Positions 24,601 through 33,282 of a stretch of DNA of 33,282 bases are shown piece by piece. The position numbers and the translations under genes are program-made. Within the stretch, counting starts at the first letter, position 1. Each line of letters starts with the position of its first letter. The notes below the pieces were generated by a model, which searched no databases, was not told where the DNA came from, and saw only the letters and a program-made list of their open reading frames with translations. Source of the DNA: Pinguiococcus pyrenoidosus (lineage: Eukaryota; Sar; Pinguiophyceae; Pinguiochrysidales; Pinguiochrysidaceae); contig JAAMXY010001913.1 in the NCBI GenBank assembly GCA_019677205.1, positions 5,211 through 38,492 on the forward strand, read 5' to 3'.

Positions 24601-27600
24601 GTATGAGCCTCGTTGGCGGGTCCATTGTCGTCTTGCTCGAGAAACCAGACCCGCGATGGCCGCCATACCGCATCGACAACTACACATCGCACGACGTTCG
24701 CTTCCGGCAGAGCGGCGGGCTCGTGGCCCGCGCCGAGGCGCTCTTTGAGAAAGGTCATCGGGACTCCTGGGAGTCCGTCCGGCCTCAGCAGTCCGTTCCG
24801 TACACCTGGGACACCCCGACGAGCAAGAGGCGGACACTAAAGCTGCTGTTCTCGCAGCCCGACGGAGACGTCGTGAAGGAGTATTCCTTGGATGAGCTGC
24901 GTGAGCACCACTCCATCAAGCTTGTGCGCGCCCTGCCCGAGATGAATCGCGTCGCCAAGGAGGGCTTCGTTGAGCTCAAGGGCAGCCGCCTGTCTCCGGG
25001 CTGGAAGAAGATGTACGCCGTCCTTCAAGATCAGGTTGTGTACCTCTTCACGTCGAGCGACATGAACAAGGTGGTTCGCGTGATGAACCTGGTGCGGAAA
25101 CAGACCTCTTCCCCGAAGAAGATCGCCGCGATGTCAGAAGTGCTGCGCGGCATCCCGGTTCAGAAGAAGCCCGAGATCCGACAGCGCGTCAAGGCCGCCG
25201 TCGAGGGCGCTGCCTCGAAGGGACTGGCGATCTTGCAAGCCAAGGAAGAGAAGAGAAGAAGCCTTGCCGAAAATCAGCTTCATGAGGAGGCGGACCTGGA
25301 ACGTGCCCTCCGAGACGAAGCCTCCATCCTGGCGAGGAAGCTGTCCATCAAGCTGGGACTCCAGTTCAACTCGGGTTCGTCGCTCATCTCTGCGATGCTC
25401 GACGCGGGCTTCGTGGACTCCCGGGAGACCGGCGTCGCCATCTGCAATCGCATGATTCGCTACAAGCTCCTCGTCGTGGTCCACCAGAGACAGAAGAAGC
25501 CCACACATCGCAAGCTACGGTCTGACGATCTTTCCGTGGCCTTGTCGGAGGTGCACAACATCAAAGACGACGTGTCGGGCGAGAATCCCGCTGTCGCTCC
25601 GGAGGCGAAGACCGGCTCCCAATCCCAAGCGAGGGCTGTTCGCGTCCTCGGTGCAGATGCCGGATCCATCGTCTTCGGACTGGACTCGAGCGCCGGTCGG
25701 CAAAGCCCCTCGGGCAATGGCACAAGGAAAGCTACGAACAGCCCACGCAAGGCGACGCAACTGCTGGGCCAAGAGGCTCAGCCCTTCGTCGACCAGGCTG
25801 CTTCCGAAGCTGCTGGGAGACAAGTCGCAGATCCTGCGCAGCTTGGCGTGTCCGCCAATGTTGCGAGCAGGATGCTCGGGAGGCTTGCTGCCGTGCGCTC
25901 TCACCTCCGGCCCAGCTCCTTCATCGAGAAGGTGGCCAGCACCCCAAGCGCTCTGCTCACGCAGGCGGAGAGGATGATGAGCGCCAGGGACCTCGGGGCT
26001 CGCCCGTCGCGAAGGAGTAGAAGCAGAAGCCCGAGGCGCTTTGCGGCGTCGCGAGGTGGGGATCCTCACCGGCTGTCGTCATCCCTCAGCCCCGCCGGGA
26101 GGAGGGCTGGCGGGGCAGAGGCGAACGCAAGGGAGAGGTCCAAAGGCTTTGGCTACCACTCGGACAGCGACCAGGAGGAGAAAGTCGGATGGGAAACGCA
26201 GGGCAACTGGACGCGAACTCGTCATCGTCGCAAGCCTTCTCCCCATGCAGTGACCTTGGACCTGGTCCAGGACCTCGAGCGCGACCACAGCGGTTCCGAC
26301 GCTCCGACTCGTGTTCACCATCGTGGATCCGCGCAGCTGAAGAACCCGGTCCCGTTCCAACAGAGAATCAGGCGATCGAATGCAGGCCTGGCCGACGCGA
26401 CGAGCGCTTCGCAGCATCCGAAGTTCCGAGACAGTGAAGAAGTGACGTATGCCTTTGACGTGCCGAGAAGGGATGACGATCTCAGCGACCCAAGTGGCGG
26501 TACGGTAGTCTTCGTGGAGGCTCCTCTGGTCGAGACCCAGGGCACGAAGCCACTCCAATCGCTGGTGGCGCTGCGAAATCGCGCAGGGGTCGGGTTTGGG
26601 GAGGACGAGCCAGATGAAGCAAACGTCGGACCGGACTCGGACCTGTGCTTTCGCACGACGAGCATTGGAGACGCCACGCACTGGATCCGCTGCCTGCGAG
26701 ACGCGGCCGAGCAGGGGTACCTGCGGGCGGTGAAAGAGTACAGACGCCGCGAGGAGGGATCTTCGCCGGCGGCGATGTCGCCTCGCGAAGCGGAGGAAAG
26801 TTACCGGGCACTGGGGTTGCAGAGTCTCACGGCCCGAGCGAAAGTGCGAGTGAAGGTCAAGGCGGACGGTCCCACCAAAGTGCTGGAGCTCAGTGAGGGC
26901 GGAGTGCTGGACGAAGAAGAAGAAGAGGCTGGCAAGGGGTCCGTCCTTGCCGGCGTGTCCGACGAGGAGTTTCAGACGGGGAACGGCATGCGCTTCCGCG
27001 TCACGGCACCGCGCGTTGGCATATCCTTGGTTGACGACCGGCCATCAGAGGTGCTCTACATATCCCTGTCGGATATCACGGTTGGGATCGCGGTGTCTTC
27101 GACTTTCCACCTCAAGGTTGGCGTCACCGTCGAGGACCTTCAAGTCGATGACCAGTCCAAGTATGCCTCGATTCCAGTGGTCATCCATCCCCGTCGAGGA
27201 AGCCTCAGCGCGTCGCATGGCTCTTTTGGCTTCAGCTCTATCGAGGAGGGAAAAGCGACGACCTCCGGCTCGACTCTGCTGCTGCCTGGCCTCGATGAAA
27301 GATCTGCGGAGAGGCTGCCAGCGCTCCACTTCTTCATCACGCGGAGAAATCCGGAGCTCACACCGGGACTTCTGTACTACGACGCTTGCAGTGTCTACGT
27401 GTGCCCGATGGATGTGTGGCTGTCTGACAGCTTCGTCCTCTCGACCTGGCATGTAAGGTCGCGCCTGGCTGGGGCCGGGGGAGGCAAGGACGACGACATG
27501 CAGGTCATGTCGGACGAAGGCAGCGCGCCGTCGTGGGATTCTCGGGGCCTTCTTGTTCGCACCTGCGCCGATGGGTACCGCCTCGTTCACCGGGCATGCG

Positions 27601-30216
27601 TTGGAGACACCTTGCACGCGGACACTGGCGGATTGGCGAGCATGGTGCAGGAAGGCTTCGGCAAGAAGGTCTACTTCGCGCTGCTTCACGTGCATCCCAT
27701 CGAGATCCTGCTGAACTACCGAGACACGGGAGGACGTCGCCCAGAAGAAAGGGAGTTCGGCGATAGCTCCGAGCGGAAGTCGCCCGTGTCCGCACCGAGG
27801 GGTTCGGGTTCGGTCGCCGCCCAACGCTCCGAGCAGCCGGACAAAGCTCCAGACCTGCCCGTGGGCCAGACCTCGATGCCGTGGCTCATTCAGGTCGTGT
27901 CCCAGCTGGACGACGCGAAGATTCGTCTGGACGCCCTCGAGTTGCCTCACGCCTTCGGCAGCGACTCGGACATCACCAATGCCGTCGTGAAGCACTACGC
28001 CTTTGCCGCGCTGTCGCAGGTCGCGAGCGTGATTCGGAGCGTCGACGTCATCGGCAATCCGGTGGGGTTGATCACGAACCTTGGGGCCGGGTTCAGAGAC
28101 TTCATCTACGAGCCCCTGTACGCGATTTCCACGGAGAGGAACGTGTCTGCGTTGATTGGAGGCATCGGGAAGGGGTCGTCTAGCCTTGCTTCGAACACCA
28201 TCGGGGGCACGGCGGACTTCCTGCACAAATTCAGCAGCAACATTGGGAAGGGCCTAGCGCACCTAACGCTGGATGCCGACTTCCGGCAGGCTCGCCAGAG
28301 AGCGCAGATTGTCGAGGCTGGCAGCGTGTCTCAGGGTTTCTACTTCGGCACCCGCGAGCTGGGAAGGGGCTTCGTGGACGGCGTGAGCGGCATCCTGCTG
28401 GCGCCGTATCGCGGAGCGGAGAAGGAGGGCCTGAAAGGATTTGGGAAAGGCGTGGTGCAGGGCGTGCTCGGCGTGGCGGTGAAGCCCACGGTGGCCGTGC
28501 TTGACTTCGCCTCCCGCACGACGGAAGGGATTCGGAACGCGAGTCGCCAGTCTGCCTACAAGGCGGGCGATCAGCCGACCCTGCTGACGAACCGTGTGCG
28601 GCAGCCGCGGCTGTTCGGCCCCCGTGGAGAGCTCACAAGATACGACGCGGATCGCAGCTGGGCCGCGTTCCTGCTCTTCTGCATCGCTGGCGGCCGGTAT
28701 CGGCGCGAGCGTCTTCTTTGGCACGCAAAGGTTTTCTGCCGGATCGGAAAGACGGAACGAGAGGCGGCGGCCGCGGCCACGGCGGCAGCATGCTTGAACG
28801 AGAGCGAGGCCCCCAGCCCGGACCAAGCTGCGGACATCCGCGTGTCTCACGCGCTTATCCTGCAGGACCTTTCCGACTTGTCCAGCAGAGCAGACGACGC
28901 AGACTTCGACATGGTGGGCGTCATCAAGCACATCCTCTGCACGGATGTCCGCGTCCTCGTGGTTGAGGAGGACCACATGTGCTACGCCGCGCAAGCCCGC
29001 CTGGTCCTGGAGACGCCCTGGCGCTACGTTGTTGGTGTGGCGCCGGAGGGACAGAAGACCGCGGTCCGCGTCCGTGTGCGCAGCCGCGTGCACATTGCCG
29101 GCGTCGGCGCGGCGGCAGAGCTGAGCAGCCGCAGCGAAGCCACGAACTTGACCTTCTCGCAGCCGCTCCTTGCCGAGCGGCCATCGGAAGCGTCCGATTC
29201 CGGAAGCGCTGCTCCCTTGCCAATGGGAACGGATCCGAAGAGCGTGCACATTGCGCCGGGCATGCCCGTGGTCTACGACGAGGGTGCGCAATGCGAGCTG
29301 ACCTTTCTGAATCTGATCGAGGCCATCATGGGCTCGGGCCTGGCGAGGCAGCACGACCTGCATCCTCCTTCGAATGAGATCTTCTGGGAGGGTCAATTGG
29401 GGCGCTTGACGCGCTCCGGAGGAAACCTGCTGAAGCGCATGGTGATGCACCACTATCGCCTCGCGGGTCACATCTTGTACGAGTACAAGGCAATTCCTGC
29501 GAAGAACAACCCGCAGCGGACGCTCTACCAACTCGTTTCCGCGCTTCCTTTGGTCGACATCTCGATCTCAACCCACACGAAGCGCGATCACTTGCGGGGC
29601 GTCGACAAGCACGTCGTGCAGATCATCCACAAGAGCTCGCTGGTCGAGCCGAAGCTGCTGGACGTGTCAATTTCCTCTCAAGGATTGAGCGTGGTGAAAG
29701 TAAACGTAGAGCGCTCCACGAGGCGCATCATTAGCGACAAAGTCTCAGCGCTGGCGCGCAATGTCACGGGGGGCGGGAGGGAGAAGCCTGTCGCGGACGA
29801 TGACGACGACGAGGTGGAAGATCATCTTGAGGATGATTTGGGGGACGAAGACGCGCCGCTGTATCTCCAGAAGAAGCCTCACCTGATTCTCTACGCCTCC
29901 ACGCAGAAAGAAGCGCACGAATGGTGCATCGCGCTACAGAACATGTCGTTGCGACAAGAAGAAATCGAGATTAGTCGGTCGCAGGAAGGACCGGATGCGT
30001 GGCAGGGCGCGGAGCAGAAGCGTGCAGGCCGCGTGTATCCCAAGGAACTGCTGATTGACCTCATGGGGAGCCAAGAACCGAACGTCGTGACCAAGGCCAC
30101 GTATGGAATAGTTGCCGCCTTCAGGTATGCTGCCTGTCCTTTCTTGGCGGTTGTGAGAGGATCCCTAACAACTCTTGCTTCTCTCTCTGCGCAGCAAATA
30201 CTGGTCCGATCGGTAG
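12689..30216 (+). CDS. VPS13: VPS13-family giant bridge-like lipid transfer protein
   Basis: Five exons: 12689-12789, 12847-13114, 13232-19711, 19809-30124, 30195-30216. They sum to 5,729 codons in perfect phase. An in-frame TGA at 12677 supports the start. Residues 1-105 are the Chorein_N domain (VVLKLLQSVVGRFVDL, then DVTLKNLALRSDLLRRLGL, VPWTDLRNKPLRIVLEGVHL). The extended chorein/RBG groove follows, with Ala/Gly repeats near 268-313 and 613-639 and a coiled coil near 1500-1600. The adaptor-binding (SHR-BD/VAB) region is around 3780-3990 (PRMIVINALARPVLVAQSG). A PH-like half (GFVELKGSRLSPGWKKMYAV, about 3997-4047) and its C-terminal helix (TTSIGDATHWIRCLRDAAEQ, about 4560-4587) flank a DEP-like segment (about 4128-4177). 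The VPS13_C signature is at about 5025-5200 (NPVGLITNLGAGFRDFIYEP, GFYFGTRELGRGFVDGVSGI), and a final PH-like domain is at 5475-5670. The family forms lipid-conducting rods at membrane contact sites. The junction at 13115-13231 is the least certain. Human VPS13 paralogues are 3,000-4,400 residues, so this one is unusually long. Confidence 0.93.
13668..13803 (+). repeat. Coding low-complexity Gly/Ala/Glu/Gln repeat in VPS13
   Basis: Degenerate repeats of a six- to nine-base unit (around gctgga / ggagct) encode a stretch rich in A, G, E and Q, with units such as GAGDQ, GGAEAQ and GAETQGGA at residues about 268-313. It is placed near the end of the chorein region and is probably a flexible loop. 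Confidence 0.8.
14703..14780 (+). repeat. Coding 18-bp minisatellite in VPS13
   Basis: Two near-perfect copies of an 18-bp unit (gagtcgagggcgtcgggg), with further diverged copies after them, encode VEGVGG, VEGVGG, AEGVGG, VGES at residues about 613-639. The unit length is a multiple of three, so copy-number change would not break frame. Confidence 0.85.
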
Positions 30217-30707
30217 GCACGAGATCGACTGCGAAGCAGCTGGCAGCATTGGATGGTCCAGGCTTTGCATTCCGTGTTCTCGCGAAAGGCCACAAGGCTT
30301 TGTGTCTCGAAGCATGAGGCCTTGCCTTTGGAAGAACGAAGCAACGAGCCAAGATAGCTTTGGAACCTGCTCTCTGCGCCTCGACTTCTCGTGTCGAGCA
30401 TCCGGCCAGCCCGATCAGGCTGCTGCTGCCGAATGGCCGCTCGTGATGGCCGCGCTCCGTCAATGTGCCATGTGAATCTCTAGCAGCTTTCTCGGGGAGA
30501 ATGATCCAGTTCCCTCTCTCCCCGCCCACGCTCCGTCACTTCCTGTGCTTCGTGGCGCGCAACTTTTTCCCTTCGCGCTTTGAAATCACACATGCGGGCG
30601 TGACGCCCGGATCTCTCTCATCCACACCACCGTCTACCCAAGCGGAGCGCGTCTTCCCCCACGCTGTGGCCCTCTTTGCGCTCTCGAAACGCAGTCGAGA
30701 CTCCAAG
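30217..30707. promoter_or_regulatory. Intergenic region between VPS13 and cyclophilin genes
   Basis: 491 bases between two genes on the same strand. It should contain the VPS13 3' UTR and the cyclophilin promoter. A short perfect inverted repeat (cgggcg, three bases, cgcccg; around 30597-30611) lies about 100 bases before the cyclophilin ATG. An open frame at 30465-30857 crosses the cyclophilin first exon in another frame and is not believed. Confidence 0.45.
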
Positions 30708-31831
30708 ATGCCGCCGCGAAGCTGCTGCTACCTGGACGTGTCCATCGGCGGCTCCGACGCCGGGCGGATGACCTTCGAGGTAGGATCTCCGGGCGTTTTC
30801 AGCTCCCAAAGCGCCACCGCCCCTGTGCTAAGCCGCCATTTTCGCCTGCCTGTCTAGCTCTATGACGACATTGTTCCAAGGTACCGTGGCGCTGCTTGGA
30901 AACCCACCTCCTTTCCGTCGTAACCCGCCTTTTGCTTCCCGAAGGACGGCGGAGAATTTCCGCCTCTTGTGCGAACGGAAGAAGTACGCGGACGTGCCGT
31001 TCCACCGGATCATCCCAAGCTTCATGGTGCAAGGCGGGGACTTCACCAGAGGCGATGGCCGCGGCGGCGAGTCGGCCTGGGGCGGCAAATTCGCCGACGA
31101 GAACTTCCGCAAGAAGCACAGCCGAGCAGGCCTGCTGTCGATGGCCAACGCGGGGCCGAACACCAACGGCTCTCAGTTCTTCGTGACGCTGGCTGCGACG
31201 CCTCACCTGGATGGCAAGCACGTGGTCTTTGGGGAGGTGACCGGCGGCATCGACGTGCTGAGGAAGATGGAGAAGGTATGCACAGCGCCAGGGCAACGCT
31301 GGCCGGAACGGGCCCTCGATGCGCGTCTCACGGGGCGAGCGCCTTTCAGGTGGACACGGACTCGCGGGATCGACCGGTGACTCTTGAGAAGGTCACGATC
31401 ACCGACTGCGGCGTCCTGGAGCAAGATAAGGAGCACGTGGAAGAGGAGGCGGAAGACGACGACATGGGCACGGTGGAGGGGCCGCGGCGGCCTCAAGAGG
31501 AGGTGAGCGAGAGGATCCGCTTGGTGCAAGAGGCGCGATTCTGATGAGCTGTGCCTAGAATGCACCTTTGAATCAGATGGACGCCGATGATGCTGATGAC
31601 AGCAATGGCATGGACGACGACGAGCCACGGCGACGCGACGCGGACGATGAACTCGAGCAGATGGACGAAGATGGAGGTGGTGGCGACTCGAGCGCCGCCG
31701 CGCCGCAGAAGCCCAAGTACCGCATCGTGAACGGCATTCGCGTAAGAGGGCGCGGGGTTCACCAGTTTCGGCCTCGGCCCCTTCATGGCCGCGACGCTTT
31801 CCGTGATGATGACGCTGACGGTGACCGGTAA
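30708..31831 (+). CDS. Cyclophilin-type peptidyl-prolyl cis-trans isomerase with acidic/basic C-terminal tail
   Basis: Five exons: 30708-30779, 30858-30880, 30945-31275, 31350-31502, 31577-31831. All are GT-AG and in phase, giving 277 residues. The domain starts [20 protein letters not shown] and continues [77 protein letters not shown] and GKHVVFGEV. The catalytic FHRIIP and QFF elements are present. The cyclosporin-contact tryptophan of human CypA is replaced by histidine ([12 protein letters not shown]), as in several nuclear cyclophilins. The loop between LLCE and FHRII is shorter than in CypA. The tail has two acidic stretches ([22 protein letters not shown]) and ends [20 protein letters not shown]... 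with basic residues, which suggests a nuclear or spliceosomal member. The TAA stop overlaps a perfect splice donor (G/GTAAG). Splicing 31829-31923 would instead end the protein ERRRR at 31942. Confidence 0.9.
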
Positions 31832-32153
31832 GCATGATGATTGGGACCTGTGAGTACCACGCGGGGTCTCATCCGTGGATGCCGTTGGGAAATGCGAAGG
31901 CGGGGAGATCGCTTTGATGCCAGTGAGCGTCGACGTCGATGATGTATTACCGTGGATGATCGAGCAGAGCATACTCAGTCGCAGATCAACGGAAGCTCGC
32001 TGTTATTTTTTCTTCCGTGAATCGCTGGCCCTGCCCACTTGCTGACCTTCGCGTTCACCTCTTCTCTCGCGTCACATCCTTCTCCTACGGTGCCTTCCGC
32101 GTCTAGCCAAAGGAGCCAAAATCTGGCAAAGGCACGGCGCTTCCTCCACTTCT
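31832..32153. other. Convergent 3' intergenic region
   Basis: About 320 bases between the cyclophilin stop and the stop of the right-edge minus-strand gene. It should hold 3' UTRs and possibly a short last cyclophilin exon (31924-31942). A pyrimidine-rich tract on the plus strand lies at 32040-32095. Nothing else recognisable. Confidence 0.4.
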
Positions 32154-33282
32154 CTAAGCGCTTGCCTTCTTCGGTGATCCTCTCTCTTTCTTCCATGTGG
32201 ATGCAGCAGCATTCAGCACTTGAACGGAGTGGGTGTAGCTCGACTTGCTCTGTGCGAGCTCCTCCTTCAGCTTCATGATGGTCAGGCCATCGCGGAAGTT
32301 CGCCACCAAAGCTTGCACGTCCACAAGGGAGGAACTAGCCTGGCTGCTGCTGTGCCAGAAGACAAGGACTCAGTATGACGGCATATGGTATATGGCGTTC
32401 GGCGTTCGGCGTTTTGCGTTTTGGCGTTTGGCGTTCGGCATTCAGAATATTGCTGCGACTCCAACACATGTATGTACTTCCCTCCACAAGACTTCAAGAT
32501 TTCTGTTTGCCTCACCTTTCTGCGTGGAGGTCATTGTCAAACTCCGGCCTTTTCGCGCTTCTGTTGGACAGCGGCTTCCTCTGCGAGCTGCTGCTTCGAG
32601 ACCGCAGTGACAGCTTCAGCTCACGAGCTCGGGTCGCTTCGCTGCAACCGGCAGAACTACATTTTGCAGCATCTGGGACGACGATCCTTGTACTCAGTTG
32701 TTGTTCCTCAAGCAGAGAACAGTAGCCAGAAGACGAGAAAAACGCTTGCGTACCCACGCTCAGCTTCCGCGGTGGCTCTTTTTGGTTCATCGCCGAGAAG
32801 TACGATAGGGCCAGTGCCGTCGACGCCGTCTCCATGGAAGGTTTCTGCCCTTGGGCCCGGACTCTTTGCGTGGCGCTGAAATGCGCTGGATCACGTTTTC
32901 CCTTTCCCTTTGATCACGAGCGTGCTTAGCGTTAACCCTCCAGCGCCCCTTGGCACGCGGCATGCACTTGCTCACCACAGAGGAGGGTGCTTCATCTCCA
33001 AAGTCCATGCCATCTTCAGAAGCCAGCGAGTTGACGTACGCAAAAGCCTGCCGCAGCAGCTGCGCATCCAGCTCCTGCGATGCGGATCAGCATTGTGCTT
33101 CAGCTGACTTCCAGAAGCTACGAGCCATACCTTCCTCTTTGGCGTCTCTTTTGCGCGTCGTCGCCCTTGTGCAGTTGCTCTAGCTGACAGGTTGCGGGCA
33201 CGCCCGGGCTTCCGATTTCGCGTTTGCGAAGGTGCGTCTCGCCTGGCCAAGCTTTTCTTCTTCTGCCCAAGCAGCGATGGCG
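32154..33282 (-). CDS. Partial gene, helix-rich protein of unknown function (C-terminal part)
   Basis: A multi-exon gene that enters from the right edge and ends at TAG 32156-32154. The best exons are 33074-32976 (ELDAQLLRQAFAYVNSLASE, then DGMDFGDEAPSSV; 33 codons with clean AG and GT borders), 32875-32758 (starting RHAKSPGPRAE, including GTGPIVLLGDEPKRATAEAE), and the last exon ending at 32154 (VQALVANFRDGLTIMKLKEE, then LAQSKSSYTHSVQVLNAA). The last exon begins near 32339 or 32335. Between 32757 and 32512 two frames compete, one giving a helical run QLAEEAAVQQKREKAG. Near the window edge AAWAEEEKLGQARRTFANAK is probably another exon. Composition is charged and helical, suggesting a coiled-coil protein. 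No domain was recognised and the exon chain is unresolved. Confidence 0.5.
32378..32442. repeat. Degenerate intronic tandem repeat (ggcgttc / ggcgttt)
   Basis: A run of six or more degenerate copies of a 7-8 base unit (ggcgttc, ggcgttt, tgcgttt) lies in what is most likely the last intron of the right-edge minus-strand gene. It is preceded by atatggtatatgg. The translation is repetitive in all frames, which explains several overlapping spurious open frames here. Confidence 0.8.

Noticed and set aside
27045-28226. Long minus-strand open frame (393 codons) opposite VPS13
   Set aside because: It lies entirely opposite a conserved VPS13 coding exon. Its translation is arginine/histidine-rich with no motif, typical of antisense frames in GC-rich genes.
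28263-29531. Long minus-strand open frame (422 codons) opposite the VPS13 C-terminus
   Set aside because: Same reason: it mirrors the conserved VPS13_C region and has an anomalous Arg/Ala/His composition.
30465-30857. Plus-strand open frame before the cyclophilin gene
   Set aside because: It overlaps the first cyclophilin exons in a different frame and lacks any motif.

Overview
This is a nuclear genome fragment from a GC-rich, intron-rich microbial eukaryote. Nine genes are visible. Seven are split by short spliceosomal introns (mostly about 45-155 nt, all GT-AG in the models here), one is a 17-kb giant with four introns, and one runs off the right edge. Exon junctions were called by hand from splice signals, protein similarity and phase. 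For eight of the nine genes every junction keeps frame from ATG to stop. Two genes start with a secretory signal peptide. In the enolase the signal peptide is followed by a second, transit-like stretch with an A-F-V-P motif. This suggests an alga with a complex (secondary, red-derived) plastid, such as a haptophyte, ochrophyte, dinoflagellate or chromerid. That lineage call is an inference from one leader and is not certain.

Layout from left to right. (1) + strand 196-2463: secreted or organelle-targeted protein with a dehydrogenase-like Rossmann segment and a C-terminal thioredoxin fold (C-R-A-C). (2) - strand 2689-3807: Sel1-repeat protein of the COA7 type (cytochrome c oxidase assembly). 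(3) + strand 4206-5712: NOSIP-type split U-box protein. (4) - strand 5793-7786: secreted cysteine-rich protein of unknown family. (5) + strand 8384-10606: enolase with an 81-residue targeting leader. (6) - strand 10714-11808: mitochondrial COQ9. (7) + strand 12689-30216: VPS13-family bridge-like lipid transfer protein of about 5,728 residues, filling more than half the window. (8) + strand 30708-31831: cyclophilin-type peptidyl-prolyl isomerase with an acidic/basic tail. (9) - strand 32154 to the right edge: partial, unrecognised, helix-rich protein.

The genes are packed in almost strictly alternating orientation. Convergent 3' ends lie about 80-320 bp apart and divergent starts share 400-880 bp intergenic regions. 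There is no operon logic and no shared pathway. Two genes serve mitochondrial respiration (COA7-like, COQ9), one carbon metabolism (enolase), one interorganelle lipid transport (VPS13), and two are probably nuclear or ubiquitin/folding factors (NOSIP, cyclophilin). I saw no tRNA, rRNA, CRISPR array, transposon or viral gene. Short tandem repeats sit inside introns at three places and two more are in the VPS13 coding sequence.

Most likely to repay a second look: the targeting leader on the enolase; the VPS13 protein, whose PH domain seems split by about 510 residues that carry a DEP-like segment; the Rossmann-thioredoxin fusion; the unknown cysteine-rich secreted protein; and the unexplained 880-bp region between COQ9 and VPS13.
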